A DNA stretch of 64,000 nucleotides from Chitinophaga pinensis (GTDB lineage Bacteria > Pseudomonadota > Gammaproteobacteria > Burkholderiales > Burkholderiaceae_C), in contig CALPRQ020000004.1 in assembly GCA_943326015.2 (NCBI GenBank), positions 1-64,000 on the forward strand, written 5' to 3'. The notes below the pieces were generated by a model. It saw only the letters and a list, made by a program, of their open reading frames with translations. It was not told the origin of the DNA and ran no database searches. This document shows, piece by piece, positions 29,616 to 39,221 of the stretch; position 1 is the stretch's first letter, and the number at the start of each line of letters is the position of its first letter. The position numbers and the translations under genes were made by a program.

Positions 29616-29648
29616 GGCCCGATGCCGCACCAGCGGCGGCATCGGGCC
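29616..29648. terminator. Long GC stem-loop between convergent genes
   Basis: A perfect 13-bp stem (GGCCCGATGCCGC 29616-29628, GCGGCATCGGGCC 29636-29648) with a 7-base loop, 7 bases after the desulfurase stop. There is no T run on either side, so it may need Rho or may serve mainly as an mRNA 3' end for the encapsulin operon and the convergent chemoreceptor gene. Confidence 0.6.
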
Positions 29649-29668
29649 TGCAGCCCACGGTATCGATC

Positions 29669-31285
29669 TCAGGAATGCGCAGCTGCCAGCAAGGCCGGAC
29701 GGTTCGCCGCAGGCGCTGGTCCGACCTTGAAAATGGCCACCACCTCGGCCAGATGATGCGCCTGGTCACGCAAGGCGTCGGCGGCAGCGGCAGATTCCTC
29801 CACCAGCGCCGAGTTTTGCTGCGTCATCCGATCGAGTTGGCTCATGGCCTGATTGGTCTGGCTGATGCTTTCGTGCTGCTCACGGCTGCCCGCCGAGATT
29901 TCAGCGATCAACTCGGTCACGCGCTTGACGCCGCTGACGATGTCGCTCATGGCGGCGCCGGCCGTGCCGACTTGCCTGGAGCCCGACTCGACGCTGTCCA
30001 CCGAGGAGGTGATCAGGCTCTTGATTTCCTTGGCCGCTTCGGCACTGCGCTGCGCCAGGCTGCGCACTTCGGTCGCCACCACCGCAAAGCCGCGGCCCTG
30101 TGCGCCAGCGCGCGCGGCTTCGACTGCCGCGTTGAGCGCCAGGATGTTGGTCTGGAACGCGATACCGTCGATCACGCCGATGATGTCGGCGATCCGACGC
30201 GAGCTGTCGGTGATGTGCTGCATGCTCGATACCACCTGTGCGACCACGTCGCCGCCGCGCGTGGCGGCCTGCTCCACAATCAGTGCCAGCTGATTGGCCT
30301 CGTGGGCGGTAGCTGCCGATTGCGCCACGGTGCTGGTCAGTTGCTCGATGCTGGCGGCCGTCTGTTGCAAATTGCTCGCCATCTGTTCGGTGCGAACCGA
30401 CAGGTCATGGTTGCTGGTCGCGATCTGGCTCGACGCGGTCGAGACGGTATCGACGCCGCCACGCACTTCGGCCACCACGCCGCGGAGCCGTGCCGACATG
30501 CTCGACATCGAAAGCAACAATTGGCCAAATTCGTCTCGTCGGTCGTCATGCTCGTCCTGTGCCAGGTCGCCCTCGGCCATCGCCTCCGACAACGCCACGG
30601 CCCGCTGCAGCGGACGGGTGATCGAGCGAATCAAGCCCCTGGCCAACACCACAGCGGCAGCGAACACCCCCAGCGCCGAGACGAGTCCGCTCCAGAGTGC
30701 CTGACTCCGACTGGCTTCGGCCTCCTGGGCTGCCTCCTTGCGGCGCTGACGCAAGGATTGCAGGAAATCGTCGACCGCCTGGGTATAGGCCTTGATGGCT
30801 GGCAAGAACTGCTCATCCATCAAGGTCTGCACCTTGGCCGCGCCTCCGATCAGCTGAAAGGCCTGCCCCTCGGTCTGGCGCAGCACTTCGGCCTGCAACT
30901 CCAGCACCTTGGCACGGCGTAGCGCCACCTGGTCGAGCTGGGCCTGCTCGGTCGAACCGGCGACCGAGTCGGCCACTTGCTGGTGCAGCCTGGCAATTTG
31001 CGCGTTACCCGCCTTAAGGCGGCCAGTCAGAAACGTGCTGACGCCAGCGTCCTGGGCGCTGGTCGCCACCACCACGCGCTCCACATTCAACAGGATGAGT
31101 CCCTGCCATTGCAAGGCCAGTTCGATGCGCTGGTCGTAGACCTTCAAGGTCCGCTCCAACTCCGTCTCCAGCGCCATGAAACGCGACAGCATCAATGCTG
31201 CCAACAGCAGTACCACGGTCAGCAGACCCAGCATCGCGATCGGAAGTCGATGCACCACCTTGATGTTGTTGATATTCAATTTCAC
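29669..31285 (-). CDS. Methyl-accepting chemotaxis protein
   Basis: 538 residues if started at GTG 31285 ([14 protein letters not shown]), which matches the usual N terminus of betaproteobacterial receptors; the frame is open 34 codons further, with an ATG at 31387. A membrane helix (about 18-40) is followed by a four-helix periplasmic sensor (about 41-200), a second membrane helix (about 205-225), HAMP ([20 protein letters not shown]) and the kinase-control tip [20 protein letters not shown]. The signalling domain is of the 36-heptad Tsr type. The C terminus ends AAAHS, without the NWETF-like tether for CheR. The ligand is unknown. Confidence 0.92.
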   Translation of the reverse strand: MKLNINNIKVVHRLPIAMLGLLTVVLLLAALMLSRFMALETELERTLKVYDQRIELALQWQGLILLNVERVVVATSAQDAGVSTFLTGRLKAGNAQIARLHQQVADSVAGSTEQAQLDQVALRRAKVLELQAEVLRQTEGQAFQLIGGAAKVQTLMDEQFLPAIKAYTQAVDDFLQSLRQRRKEAAQEAEASRSQALWSGLVSALGVFAAAVVLARGLIRSITRPLQRAVALSEAMAEGDLAQDEHDDRRDEFGQLLLSMSSMSARLRGVVAEVRGGVDTVSTASSQIATSNHDLSVRTEQMASNLQQTAASIEQLTSTVAQSAATAHEANQLALIVEQAATRGGDVVAQVVSSMQHITDSSRRIADIIGVIDGIAFQTNILALNAAVEAARAGAQGRGFAVVATEVRSLAQRSAEAAKEIKSLITSSVDSVESGSRQVGTAGAAMSDIVSGVKRVTELIAEISAGSREQHESISQTNQAMSQLDRMTQQNSALVEESAAAADALRDQAHHLAEVVAIFKVGPAPAANRPALLAAAHS

Positions 31286-31450
31286 CCTCTGGCTCCATGC
31301 CACTGATTGATAACCAGTGAAATTTACCGAGCCAGTCTTGTGATGAAAACGAATAAAAACAGATAAATAACAAACCTCACGTTGCAAATATCCAGCAATT
31401 CAAATTGAGCGCCATGCGCCAGAACATCTGGCCGGTGCTGCCGCTCCGGG

Positions 31451-32230
31451 TCAGGGGATGCTGGGTGTGGGCCGGCCATGGCCCAACAGCTTGTCCAGGA
31501 ACTGCCGGGCTCTTTCGCTTTCAGGGTGCGAGAAGAAGGCCTCGGGCGTAGCCTGTTCCACGATCTGGCCCTGGTCCATGAACAGCACGCGGTCGGCCAC
31601 CGAGCGGGCAAAGTCCATCTCGTGCGTGACGCAGACCATGGTGATGCCCTGGCCGGCCAGCTCGGTCATGACGTCGAGCACCTCGTGCACCATCTCGGGA
31701 TCGAGTGCCGAGGTCGGCTCGTCGAACAGCAGGATCTGCGGCTCCAGGCAGAGCGCGCGCGCGATCGCCACCCGCTGCTGCTGCCCGCCCGAGAGCTGCA
31801 GCGGGAACTTGTGCGCCTGCTCGGCGATATGGACCCGTTCGAGCTGCGCCAGCGCCAGCGCCTCGGCCTCGCGCCGGGGCACACGTCCGACATGGCGCGG
31901 CGCCAGCGTCAGGTTGTCGAGCACGCTCAGGTGCGGGAACAGGTTGAACTGCTGGAACACCATGCCGACGCTGCGGCGCACCTGCTGCACCGCGCGCTCG
32001 TCCTCGCGGCCCTCGACTGCCAGCGCCACGCCGCCGACCGACAGACGGCCCTGCTGGAACGGTTCGAGCGCGTTGATGCAGCGGATCAGCGTCGACTTGC
32101 CCGAACCCGAGGGACCGCAGACCACCAGCCGTTCAGCGCGCGCGATCTCGAGCGTGATGTCGCGCAGCACATGGAAGTCCGGGCCGAACCATTTGTTGAG
32201 TCGCTCGAAGCGGATGATGGGGTCGGGCAT
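31451..32230 (-). CDS. aapP: General L-amino acid ABC transporter, ATP-binding protein
   Basis: 259 residues. Walker [10 protein letters not shown] is near 39, the Q-loop is in [13 protein letters not shown], the signature is LSGGQQQRV, Walker B is ILLFDEP and the switch His is in VCVTHEMDF. Last gene of the aap set; 17 bases separate it from aapM. It hydrolyses ATP to drive uptake of a broad range of L-amino acids. The start [11 protein letters not shown] is preferred over the in-frame extension that runs into aapM. Confidence 0.93.
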   Translation of the reverse strand: MPDPIIRFERLNKWFGPDFHVLRDITLEIARAERLVVCGPSGSGKSTLIRCINALEPFQQGRLSVGGVALAVEGREDERAVQQVRRSVGMVFQQFNLFPHLSVLDNLTLAPRHVGRVPRREAEALALAQLERVHIAEQAHKFPLQLSGGQQQRVAIARALCLEPQILLFDEPTSALDPEMVHEVLDVMTELAGQGITMVCVTHEMDFARSVADRVLFMDQGQIVEQATPEAFFSHPESERARQFLDKLLGHGRPTPSIP

Positions 32231-32247
32231 GGGGCGGTCGTGAACGG

Positions 32248-33348
32248 TTAACGGGCGCGGCTGCGGGCCTGCTGCTGCTCGACCCAGAGGCTGTAGCGCG
32301 ACATGGCGGCGCAGACCACGAAGTAGATCGCGGTGATGAACAGATAGCCTTCGATCATGTAGGGTCGCCAGACCGGGTCGCCGCTGAGCGCCAGACCCAG
32401 CGAGCCGGTCAGCTCGTACAGGCTCACGATCGTGATCAGCGAGCTGTCCTTGAAGATGGAGATGAAGCTGTTCATCAGGCCCGGCACCACGGCGCCCAGC
32501 GCCTGCGGCAGCACCACCAGGCGCTGGGTCTGCCACCAGCCCAGGCCGATGCTGGAGGCGGCCTCAAGCTGTCCGCGCGGTACCGACTGCAGGCCGGCGC
32601 GCACGGTCTCGGCCAGGTAGGCGGCGGCAAACAGCGCGATGCCCAGCAGCACGCGCAGCAGCACGTCCGGCGTCGCACCGGGCGGCAGGAACAGCGGGAA
32701 CAGGAAGCTGGCCATGAACAGCACCGAGATCAGCGGCACGCCCCGCACCAGCTCGATGTACGAGGCGCACAGCACGCGCAGCGCCGGCATGCGGGAGCGT
32801 CGGCCCAGGGCCAGCAGCACCGCCAGCGGACAGGCCAGCAAGATGGACAGGGTGGTCAGCAGCAGCGTCAGCGGCAAGCCGCCCCAGCGTTCGGTCGGCA
32901 CCTCGGCCAAACCGGCCATGCCGCCGCCCATCAGCGCAAAGAAGGCCAGCCAGACCGCGACCCAGGCCAGCAGCAGCCAGCGGTTCCAGCAACGCCGCAG
33001 GCCGCTGGCGACCAGCAGGCCCAGCAGCAAGGCGCTGGCCAGCAGCGGGCGCCATTGCGCGTCGAGGGGATAGCGCCCGAACAGGATCAGGCGGTGCTTT
33101 TCGGTGATGACGCCCCAGCAGGCGCCCGCGCCGCGCGCCGCCTGGCAAGCCTCGGCGTCGGCGGGCCAGACTGCCTGCCACAGCACCCAGTCGGCCATTG
33201 GCGGCAGCAACCAGAATAGGGCGGCCAGCAGCACCAGCGTGGTCAGGCCGCCGCTCCAGCTGCCGAACAGCTCGCGTCGCAGCCAGTCCCGGGCACCACC
33301 GGGGCGCAAGGGCGCCGGACGGGCGGGAATCACTTCGTAGGGCGCCAT
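32248..33348 (-). CDS. aapM: General L-amino acid ABC transporter permease AapM
   Basis: 366 residues. Long for an amino acid permease because of the extra N-terminal helices and periplasmic segment that define AapM/BztC. Features are [20 protein letters not shown] (about 61-80), [26 protein letters not shown] in the pore helix, and the EAA loop [16 protein letters not shown]. It pairs with AapQ in the inner membrane. ATG 33348 was chosen because it begins the recognisable [11 protein letters not shown]; the frame remains open far upstream inside aapQ. Confidence 0.93.
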   Translation of the reverse strand: MAPYEVIPARPAPLRPGGARDWLRRELFGSWSGGLTTLVLLAALFWLLPPMADWVLWQAVWPADAEACQAARGAGACWGVITEKHRLILFGRYPLDAQWRPLLASALLLGLLVASGLRRCWNRWLLLAWVAVWLAFFALMGGGMAGLAEVPTERWGGLPLTLLLTTLSILLACPLAVLLALGRRSRMPALRVLCASYIELVRGVPLISVLFMASFLFPLFLPPGATPDVLLRVLLGIALFAAAYLAETVRAGLQSVPRGQLEAASSIGLGWWQTQRLVVLPQALGAVVPGLMNSFISIFKDSSLITIVSLYELTGSLGLALSGDPVWRPYMIEGYLFITAIYFVVCAAMSRYSLWVEQQQARSRAR

Positions 33349-33359
33349 CCGATGCGGCC

Positions 33360-34394
33360 TCAGCGCTCGACCAGGGCCGCGCGGCGGTTGAACCCGCCCA
33401 TCAGGCCGGCGGTCAGCAGCGACAAGCTCAGGTAGACCGCCATGATGATGACGATGCACTCCAGCGCGCGGCCGGTCTGGTTCAGCGTGGTGTTGGCGAT
33501 CGAGACCAGGTCCGGATAGCCGACCGCGACCGCCAGCGAGGAGTTCTTGGTCAGGTTCAGGTACTGGTTGGTCAACGGTGGCAGCATCACGCGCAAGGCC
33601 TGCGGGCCGCTCACCAGCCGCAGCGTCTGGCGTCGGCTCAGGCCTATGCTCTGCGCCGCCTCCAGCTGCCCTCGGGGCACGGCCGCAATGCCGGCCCGAA
33701 CCACCTCGGCCACGAAGGCGGCGGTGTAGCAGGTCAGGCCGACCAGCATGGCCAGGAACTCGGACGACAGCGTGGCACCGCCCTCGACGCCGAAGCCTTG
33801 CAGCACCGGCATGCTCCAGTGCCAGCCGCTGGCGTCCGGCACGGGAAAGGGCAGGGCCAGACCGGCCTTGCTCAGGAACAAGGTCCCGTGCCATTGCCAG
33901 GCCTGGGAGGGATCGGGCAGGTATTCCACCAGCAGCAGGTACCAGAACAGCAACTGCACCAGCAGCGGAATGTTGCGAAACAGCTCCACATAGCCGCGGC
34001 ACAGCGCCCGCAGCGGCAGGTTGCCCGAGCCACGCCCGATGCCGATCAGGCCGCCCAGCAGCGTGCACAGCAGTACCGCCAGCACGGACACGCGCAGCGT
34101 GTTGAGCAGGCCGACCAGGAAAGCGCGCCAGTACGGTGCGGTCGATTCGTAGCCGATGGCCTGCTCGCCGATGTCGAAGCCCGCGGGCTGGCCCAGGAAG
34201 TCCCAGCCGCTCTGGATGCCGCGTGCCGCCATGTTGGCTTGCGTGTTGTGCACCAGCCAGGCCAGACCCGCGAGCAGCGCGGCCAAGGCCAGGGCCTGCC
34301 ACAGCAGCGCGCGCGTGGCCGGATGGCGCCAGGACCCGAGCGGTCTTGGCCTGGGGGGTGCCTGGCGGGCAGGAATGAAGTCCGGCTCGCTCAC
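33360..34394 (-). CDS. aapQ: General L-amino acid ABC transporter permease AapQ
   Basis: 344 residues with GTG start 34394, overlapping the aapJ stop by 4 bases (GTGA). Diagnostic features are NTQANMAARGIQSGWDFL (periplasmic loop, about 47-64) and FLVGLLNTLRVSVLAVL, followed by FRNIPLLVQLLFWY and the EAA loop GQLEAAQSIGLSRRQTLRL. Together with AapM it forms the heterodimeric pore of the Aap/Bzt importer. Order J-Q-M-P is the standard one. Confidence 0.92.
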   Translation of the reverse strand: MSEPDFIPARQAPPRPRPLGSWRHPATRALLWQALALAALLAGLAWLVHNTQANMAARGIQSGWDFLGQPAGFDIGEQAIGYESTAPYWRAFLVGLLNTLRVSVLAVLLCTLLGGLIGIGRGSGNLPLRALCRGYVELFRNIPLLVQLLFWYLLLVEYLPDPSQAWQWHGTLFLSKAGLALPFPVPDASGWHWSMPVLQGFGVEGGATLSSEFLAMLVGLTCYTAAFVAEVVRAGIAAVPRGQLEAAQSIGLSRRQTLRLVSGPQALRVMLPPLTNQYLNLTKNSSLAVAVGYPDLVSIANTTLNQTGRALECIVIIMAVYLSLSLLTAGLMGGFNRRAALVER

Positions 34395-35410
34395 CGCACC
34401 GGCAAGGCGTACATCAGCCCACCCTGGGTCCAGAGCTGGTTCTTGCCGCGCGGCAGGCCGACGGGGGTCTTCTCGCCGACGTTGCGCTCGTAGATCTCGC
34501 CGTAGTTGCCGACCGCCTTGATCGCGCGCGCCAGCCAGTCGCGCTCCAGACCCAGCAGCTTGCCGGTGTCCTCGGTCTTGCCGAGCAGGCGGCCCACCAC
34601 CGGATCGCTGCTGTCGGCCTTGAGCTGATCGACATTGGCCCGGGTGATGCCGTTTTCCTCGGCCTCGATCAGGCCGTAGACCACCCAGCGCACGATGGCC
34701 AGCCACTCGTCGTCACCCCGGCGCACCAGCGGCCCCAGCGGCTCCTTCGAGATGATCTCGGGCAGGATCAGGTGTTCCTTCGGGTCCTTGGCTTCCTTGG
34801 CGCGCACCGAGGCCAGGCCCGAGGTGTCGGTCGTGTAGGCCTGGCAGCGGCCGGCGAAATAGGCGGCATTGGCGGCGTCGAACTTGTCGAACACCACCGG
34901 CTTGAGGTTGAGCTTGTAGCTGCGCGAGAAATCGCTCAGGTTCTTCTCGGAGGTGGTGCCGGACTGCACGCAGACGGTGGCACCCTTGAGCTGCTTGGCG
35001 CTCTTGACCTTGGTCTTGGCCGGCACCATGAAGCCCTGGCCGTCGTAGAAGGCCACCGCGGTGAAGGCCAGGCCCATCGAGGCGTCGCGCGTCAGCGTCA
35101 CGGTGGTGTTGCGCGAGAGTACATCGACCTCGCCCGACTGCAGCGCGGTGAAGCGCTGTTGCGAGGCCAGCGGTACCCACTTGACCTTTTCCGCATCGCC
35201 CAGCACGGCAGCCGCGACCGCCTTGCCGATGTCCACGTCCAGCCCGGCCCATTTGCCCTGGCTGTCGGCCGCCGAGAAGCCCGGCACGCCGGTGCTGACG
35301 CCGATCGCGATCTGGTCGCGCTGCTTGATCGTCTCCAGCGTCTTGCCCGCGTGGGCCGTCTGCAGGCCCAGCAGGGACAGGGCCAGCAGGCCAGTAGCCA
35401 AGTGCTTCAT
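34391..35410 (-). CDS. aapJ: General L-amino acid ABC transporter, periplasmic binding protein
   Basis: 339 residues with a signal peptide cleaved after AHA (about 22). The mature protein has KTLETIKQRDQIAIGVSTG, FSAADSQGKWAGLDVDIGKA, LSRNTTVTLTRD and the substrate loop CVQSGTTSEKNLSDF, all typical of AapJ/BztA. It is the last specificity component before the permease genes and starts 37 bases after a molybdopterin oxidoreductase gene, so the transporter appears to be transcribed with the upstream sulfonate-type genes. Confidence 0.94.
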   Translation of the reverse strand: MKHLATGLLALSLLGLQTAHAGKTLETIKQRDQIAIGVSTGVPGFSAADSQGKWAGLDVDIGKAVAAAVLGDAEKVKWVPLASQQRFTALQSGEVDVLSRNTTVTLTRDASMGLAFTAVAFYDGQGFMVPAKTKVKSAKQLKGATVCVQSGTTSEKNLSDFSRSYKLNLKPVVFDKFDAANAAYFAGRCQAYTTDTSGLASVRAKEAKDPKEHLILPEIISKEPLGPLVRRGDDEWLAIVRWVVYGLIEAEENGITRANVDQLKADSSDPVVGRLLGKTEDTGKLLGLERDWLARAIKAVGNYGEIYERNVGEKTPVGLPRGKNQLWTQGGLMYALPVR

Positions 35411-35447
35411 GGTGTGCAATCCAATGGTTGATTTTTGGTTGGGCAAA

Positions 35448-37532
35448 CTATAGCGGACAGAAGAGCAAGGCGACCTGGACCAGGCAATCGTAGAACGCAG
35501 GCGCACGGCCCAGGTCGGTCAGCCGCTGGTGCGTCAGCTCGTTGACATTGGTTCCGTTGTGGCCCAGCTTGCGCCACCAGATGCCAAGGCCGTTGACGAC
35601 GCCGGGCCGGGCCCGGGTGCTGACGCGCGCCTGGCAGTGGTAGCGGCCGCGGTCGTTGAAGACGCACACCATGGACCCGTTCTCGATCCCGCGCGTGGCC
35701 GCGTCGTCGGGATGGATTTCGAGCAGCGGCTCGCCTTCGATGGCGCGCAGGCTCTGCAGGTTGACGAAGGTCGAATTGAGGAAGTTGCGTGCCGGTGGCG
35801 AAATCATCGCCAGCGGATAGGCGGCGCTGCTGCCGCTGGGCTCGTGATTGGGCAGCACCCGAGGCAGTCCGTCCAGGCCTTGAGCGGCGAGCGCCGCGCT
35901 GAAGAATTCGCATTGGCCCGAAGGCGTCGGAAAGCCGCCGTCGGCGAAAGGCGCGTCCGGCAGCGACAGGCTGAAGTAGCCCTGCTTGAGCAGCAGCTCC
36001 CAGTCCACCACGTCGTCGAAGGCCTGGCGGCACAGGGACTCGTCGTCCTGCCCGAAGCAGGGATCGTCAAAGCACAGGCGGGCCGCCAGTTCACGGAAGA
36101 TCTGGGTGTTGGGTTTCGCCTCGCCCAGCGGGGCGATGGCCGGGCGGTTGAGCAGCACATCGGTATGGCCGTAGCTGGTGTGGATGTCCCAGTGCTCCAG
36201 CTGCGTGGTGGCCGGCAGCAGATAGTCGGCGTAGTCGGCCGTGTCGGTCTGGAACTGTTCGAGCACGACCGTGAACAGGTCCTCGCGCGCGAAACCCGCC
36301 ACGACCTGGCCCGACTGCGGCGCCACGGCGACCGGGTTGCTGTTGTAGACCACCAGCGCCTCGATGGCCGGCCCGAACTCCGGCGCGGCCGTGCGCAGCA
36401 GGTCGGCGCCTATCGTGCTCATGTTGAGCAGGCGCGGCTGCTTTACGCCCGACGCCGCCAGCAGGTCGGGCCGTTGCAGGCGATCGCGCCGGACCGGGAA
36501 GTTGCCCGAGCTGCTCAGCAGCAGCCCGCCGGCCCGCTGGCGCCAGGCGCCGATCAGCGCGGGCAGGCAGGCAACAGCGCGCACCGCATTGCCGCCGCCA
36601 CGGGTGCGCTGCATGCCGTAGTTGAGCCGGATCGCCACCGGTTCGCGCTGTTCGAAGCAGCGTCCGATGTCCTGCGCGAGCGCACGGATCTGCTCGGCGG
36701 GCAGGCCGCAATGCTGAGCCGCCCGCTCCGGCGTCCATTCCTGCGCCCGTTCGCGCAGTGGCGGCCAGCCCAGCGTGTGCCGATCCAGGTAGTCGTGGTC
36801 CAGCCAGTCATGCACGATGAGTTCGTGCATCAGCGCATAGGCCAGCGCCGCATCGGTGCCGGGCAGCAGGGCCAGGTGCTCGTGGCATTTCTCGGCGGTC
36901 TCGGAGCGGCGCGGGTCGATGCAGACCAGTCTGGCACCGCGGCGCTTGGCCTCCTGCGCGTGGCGCCAGAAATGCAGGTTGCTGCCGACCGAGTTGGTGC
37001 CCCAGAGCAGGATCAGGCGCGACTCGGCGAAATGCTCGACCTTCATGCCCAGCTTGCCGCCCAGCGTGGCTTCGAGCGCAGCGGCGCCCGCCGAGGCGCA
37101 GATGGTGCGGTCGAGCCGGGAAGCGCCGAGGCGGTGGAAGAAGCGCCGGTCCATCGACTCGCCCTGCACCAGGCCCATGGTGCCGGCATAGCTGTAGGGC
37201 AGGATGGCCTGCGGGTCGCGCGCAGCGATCCTGCCCAGGCGATCGGCAATGTCGGACAGGGCCTCATCCCAGCTCACGCGCTCGAACTGGCCAGAACCCT
37301 TGGGACCGACGCGCCTGAGCGGGTGCAGCAGGCGCTCCGGGTGGTGGGTGCGTTCGGGGTAGCGCGCGACCTTGGCACACAGCACGCCAGCGGTATGCCG
37401 GTGCTCGGGATTGCCCCGCACCTGCACGGCCCGGCCTGCGTGAACGGTGGTGATCAGCGAACAACTGTCCGGGCAGTCGTGCGGGCAGGCACCGAGCACC
37501 TCGAAATGGGTCTGAGTCTGAGGGATAGGCAT
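35448..37532 (-). CDS. Molybdopterin-dependent oxidoreductase with [4Fe-4S] site
   Basis: 694 residues of the DMSO reductase family. The N-terminal iron-sulfur motif is CPHDCPDSC with Cys 16, 20, 24 and 52. Molybdopterin domain features are LILLWGTNSVGSNLHFW, VVYNSNPVA and the C-terminal cofactor-binding part (NGLGIWWRKLGHNGTNVNEL, within the limit). The probable molybdenum ligand lies in RTICASAG. There is no Tat signal, so it should be cytoplasmic, and no partner subunits are encoded nearby. The physiological substrate is unknown; placement between sulfonate-type and amino acid importers suggests an oxidised organosulfur or N compound. GTG 37553 is an alternative start. Confidence 0.87.
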   Translation of the reverse strand: MPIPQTQTHFEVLGACPHDCPDSCSLITTVHAGRAVQVRGNPEHRHTAGVLCAKVARYPERTHHPERLLHPLRRVGPKGSGQFERVSWDEALSDIADRLGRIAARDPQAILPYSYAGTMGLVQGESMDRRFFHRLGASRLDRTICASAGAAALEATLGGKLGMKVEHFAESRLILLWGTNSVGSNLHFWRHAQEAKRRGARLVCIDPRRSETAEKCHEHLALLPGTDAALAYALMHELIVHDWLDHDYLDRHTLGWPPLRERAQEWTPERAAQHCGLPAEQIRALAQDIGRCFEQREPVAIRLNYGMQRTRGGGNAVRAVACLPALIGAWRQRAGGLLLSSSGNFPVRRDRLQRPDLLAASGVKQPRLLNMSTIGADLLRTAAPEFGPAIEALVVYNSNPVAVAPQSGQVVAGFAREDLFTVVLEQFQTDTADYADYLLPATTQLEHWDIHTSYGHTDVLLNRPAIAPLGEAKPNTQIFRELAARLCFDDPCFGQDDESLCRQAFDDVVDWELLLKQGYFSLSLPDAPFADGGFPTPSGQCEFFSAALAAQGLDGLPRVLPNHEPSGSSAAYPLAMISPPARNFLNSTFVNLQSLRAIEGEPLLEIHPDDAATRGIENGSMVCVFNDRGRYHCQARVSTRARPGVVNGLGIWWRKLGHNGTNVNELTHQRLTDLGRAPAFYDCLVQVALLFCPL

Positions 37533-37564
37533 GATGGGCCGATTGTCGATCACCGCGCCGGGCT

Positions 37565-38371
37565 TCAGACGGCGAAGGCCAGGCGGGAAAACTCCAGCGG
37601 AATCTCGTTCGCCGCCAGCTGTGCCGGATCGAGGATGGGGGTCTCGCCGTCGTCGAGCAGCGTGAGGATTTCCGCCTCGTAGCGGGCCAGCGCGGGATCG
37701 CGCCGGTCACGCGGCCTGGGCAGCGCGACTTCGACCTCGCCGCTGATGCGCCCGGGCCGGCTGGCCATGACGATCACGCGATCGCTGAGATAGGCTGCCT
37801 CGTTGACATCGTGCGTCACGAGCAGCAGGGTGGTCTGATGGCGCGCTGCCACCGACAACAGCAGATCCTGCAGCCGCATGCGCGTGAAGGCGTCGACCGC
37901 GCTGAACGGTTCATCGAGCAGCAGCAAGGCGGGCTGGGTGAACAGGCCGCGCGCGATCGCCGCCCGCTGGGCCATGCCGCCCGACAGCTGCTTGGGGTAG
38001 GCTTGTGCAAAGTCGGACAGCCCCACCTCGGCCAGCAACTCCAGCACGCGCGGGTCGCGCGCCCCGGCCTTGCCGCGGTCGAAGCCCACGTTCTCGGCCA
38101 CGGTCAGCCAGGGCAGCAGGCGGGGCTCCTGGAAGATGAATCCGACCTCGCGCGAGTGCAGTCGCGGTGGCTGGCCCTCGATGCGCACATCGCCCTGGTA
38201 AGCGGTGTCCAGCCCCGCGACGATGCGAAGCAGGGTGCTCTTGCCGCAGCCGCTGGGGCCCACCAGGCTCGCGATCTGCCCGCGCCCGAGCCGGAAACCC
38301 AGCTGGTCGATGACGCGATGGCGGTTGAAATGCTTGGCCTCGATGGCCAGTTCGAGCAGATGGCGGGTCAT
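37565..38371 (-). CDS. Nitrate/sulfonate/taurine-type ABC transporter ATP-binding protein
   Basis: 268 residues, SsuB/TauB class. Walker A GPSGCGKST with the Cys typical of this class, FIFQEPRLLPWLTV, signature LSGGMAQRAAIAR, Walker B LLLLDEPFSAVDAFTR, and VTHDVNEAAYLSDR. The C-terminal 40 residues extend beyond the ATPase core. It lies 5 bases after the permease gene and 32 bases before the molybdopterin oxidoreductase gene on the same strand. Confidence 0.92.
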   Translation of the reverse strand: MTRHLLELAIEAKHFNRHRVIDQLGFRLGRGQIASLVGPSGCGKSTLLRIVAGLDTAYQGDVRIEGQPPRLHSREVGFIFQEPRLLPWLTVAENVGFDRGKAGARDPRVLELLAEVGLSDFAQAYPKQLSGGMAQRAAIARGLFTQPALLLLDEPFSAVDAFTRMRLQDLLLSVAARHQTTLLLVTHDVNEAAYLSDRVIVMASRPGRISGEVEVALPRPRDRRDPALARYEAEILTLLDDGETPILDPAQLAANEIPLEFSRLAFAV

Positions 38372-38376
38372 GGATT

Positions 38377-39207
38377 TCAGCCCTGGCGGCTGTCAAATAC
38401 GTCGCGCCAGTGCAGCAGCCGCTGCTCCAGTGCGCGCAACAGGCTGTCCGATACCTTGCCCAGCAAGGCCAGCACGATGATGGCGACGATCACGAGGTCG
38501 GCGCGCCCGGTCTCGCGCCCGTCGGTCAGCAGATAGCCCAGCCCCCGGGTGGCTGCGATCAGCTCCGCCGCGACCAGGAACATCCAGGCCAGCGACAGGC
38601 CCGTGCGCAGGCCGGTGAACAGATTCGGCAGCGAGGCCGGCAGGAAGATGCGGGCGATCAGTCGCCCCCCCGTCAGGCCGTAGATGTCGCCGACCTCGAC
38701 CAGCTTGCGATCCACGTTGTGCACGCCCGCGACGAAGTTCAGGTAGACGGGAAAGAAGACGCCGATGGCGATCAGCGTGATCTTGGGCGATTCGTCTATG
38801 CCCAGCCACAGCAGCAGCAGCGGCACCCAGGCCAGCGAAGGAATGGCGCGCAGGGCCTGGAAGGTCGGGTCCAGCAGCGCCTCGGTGCGGCGCGACAGGC
38901 CGACGGCCGCTCCCACCAGCAAGGCCAGGGCCGCGCCGATGGCAAAGCCGGCTGCCACCCGCAAGCTGCTCACGCCGACATGCTCCAGCAGTGCGCCGCT
39001 GGCGCCCAGGTCGGACAGGGTCGCTGCCAGCTCGCTGGGCGGCGGCAGCAGATGCGCGCTCACCCAGCCCTGCCGCACCACGGTTTCCCACAAGGCCAGG
39101 GCCAGGGCGGGGACGATCAGGCCCTGGGCCTTGCGGGTCCATGCTACCCGGCGCTGCTGGGTCGGTATCTCGCCCAGCTCCAGCGAAGCAGAAGATGACG
39201 GTGTCAT
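38377..39207 (-). CDS. Nitrate/sulfonate/taurine-type ABC transporter permease
   Basis: 276 residues from ATG 39207. Six hydrophobic segments. The SsuC/TauC signature is clear: FQALRAIPSLAWVPLLLLWLG (quoted as RAIPSLAWVPLLLLWLG), a cytoplasmic loop DIYGLTGGRLIARIFLPASL and [20 protein letters not shown]. It forms the inner membrane channel for the binding protein encoded 14 bases upstream. Confidence 0.92.
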   Translation of the reverse strand: MTPSSSASLELGEIPTQQRRVAWTRKAQGLIVPALALALWETVVRQGWVSAHLLPPPSELAATLSDLGASGALLEHVGVSSLRVAAGFAIGAALALLVGAAVGLSRRTEALLDPTFQALRAIPSLAWVPLLLLWLGIDESPKITLIAIGVFFPVYLNFVAGVHNVDRKLVEVGDIYGLTGGRLIARIFLPASLPNLFTGLRTGLSLAWMFLVAAELIAATRGLGYLLTDGRETGRADLVIVAIIVLALLGKVSDSLLRALEQRLLHWRDVFDSRQG

Positions 39208-39221
39208 GCCGGTCACCCGTC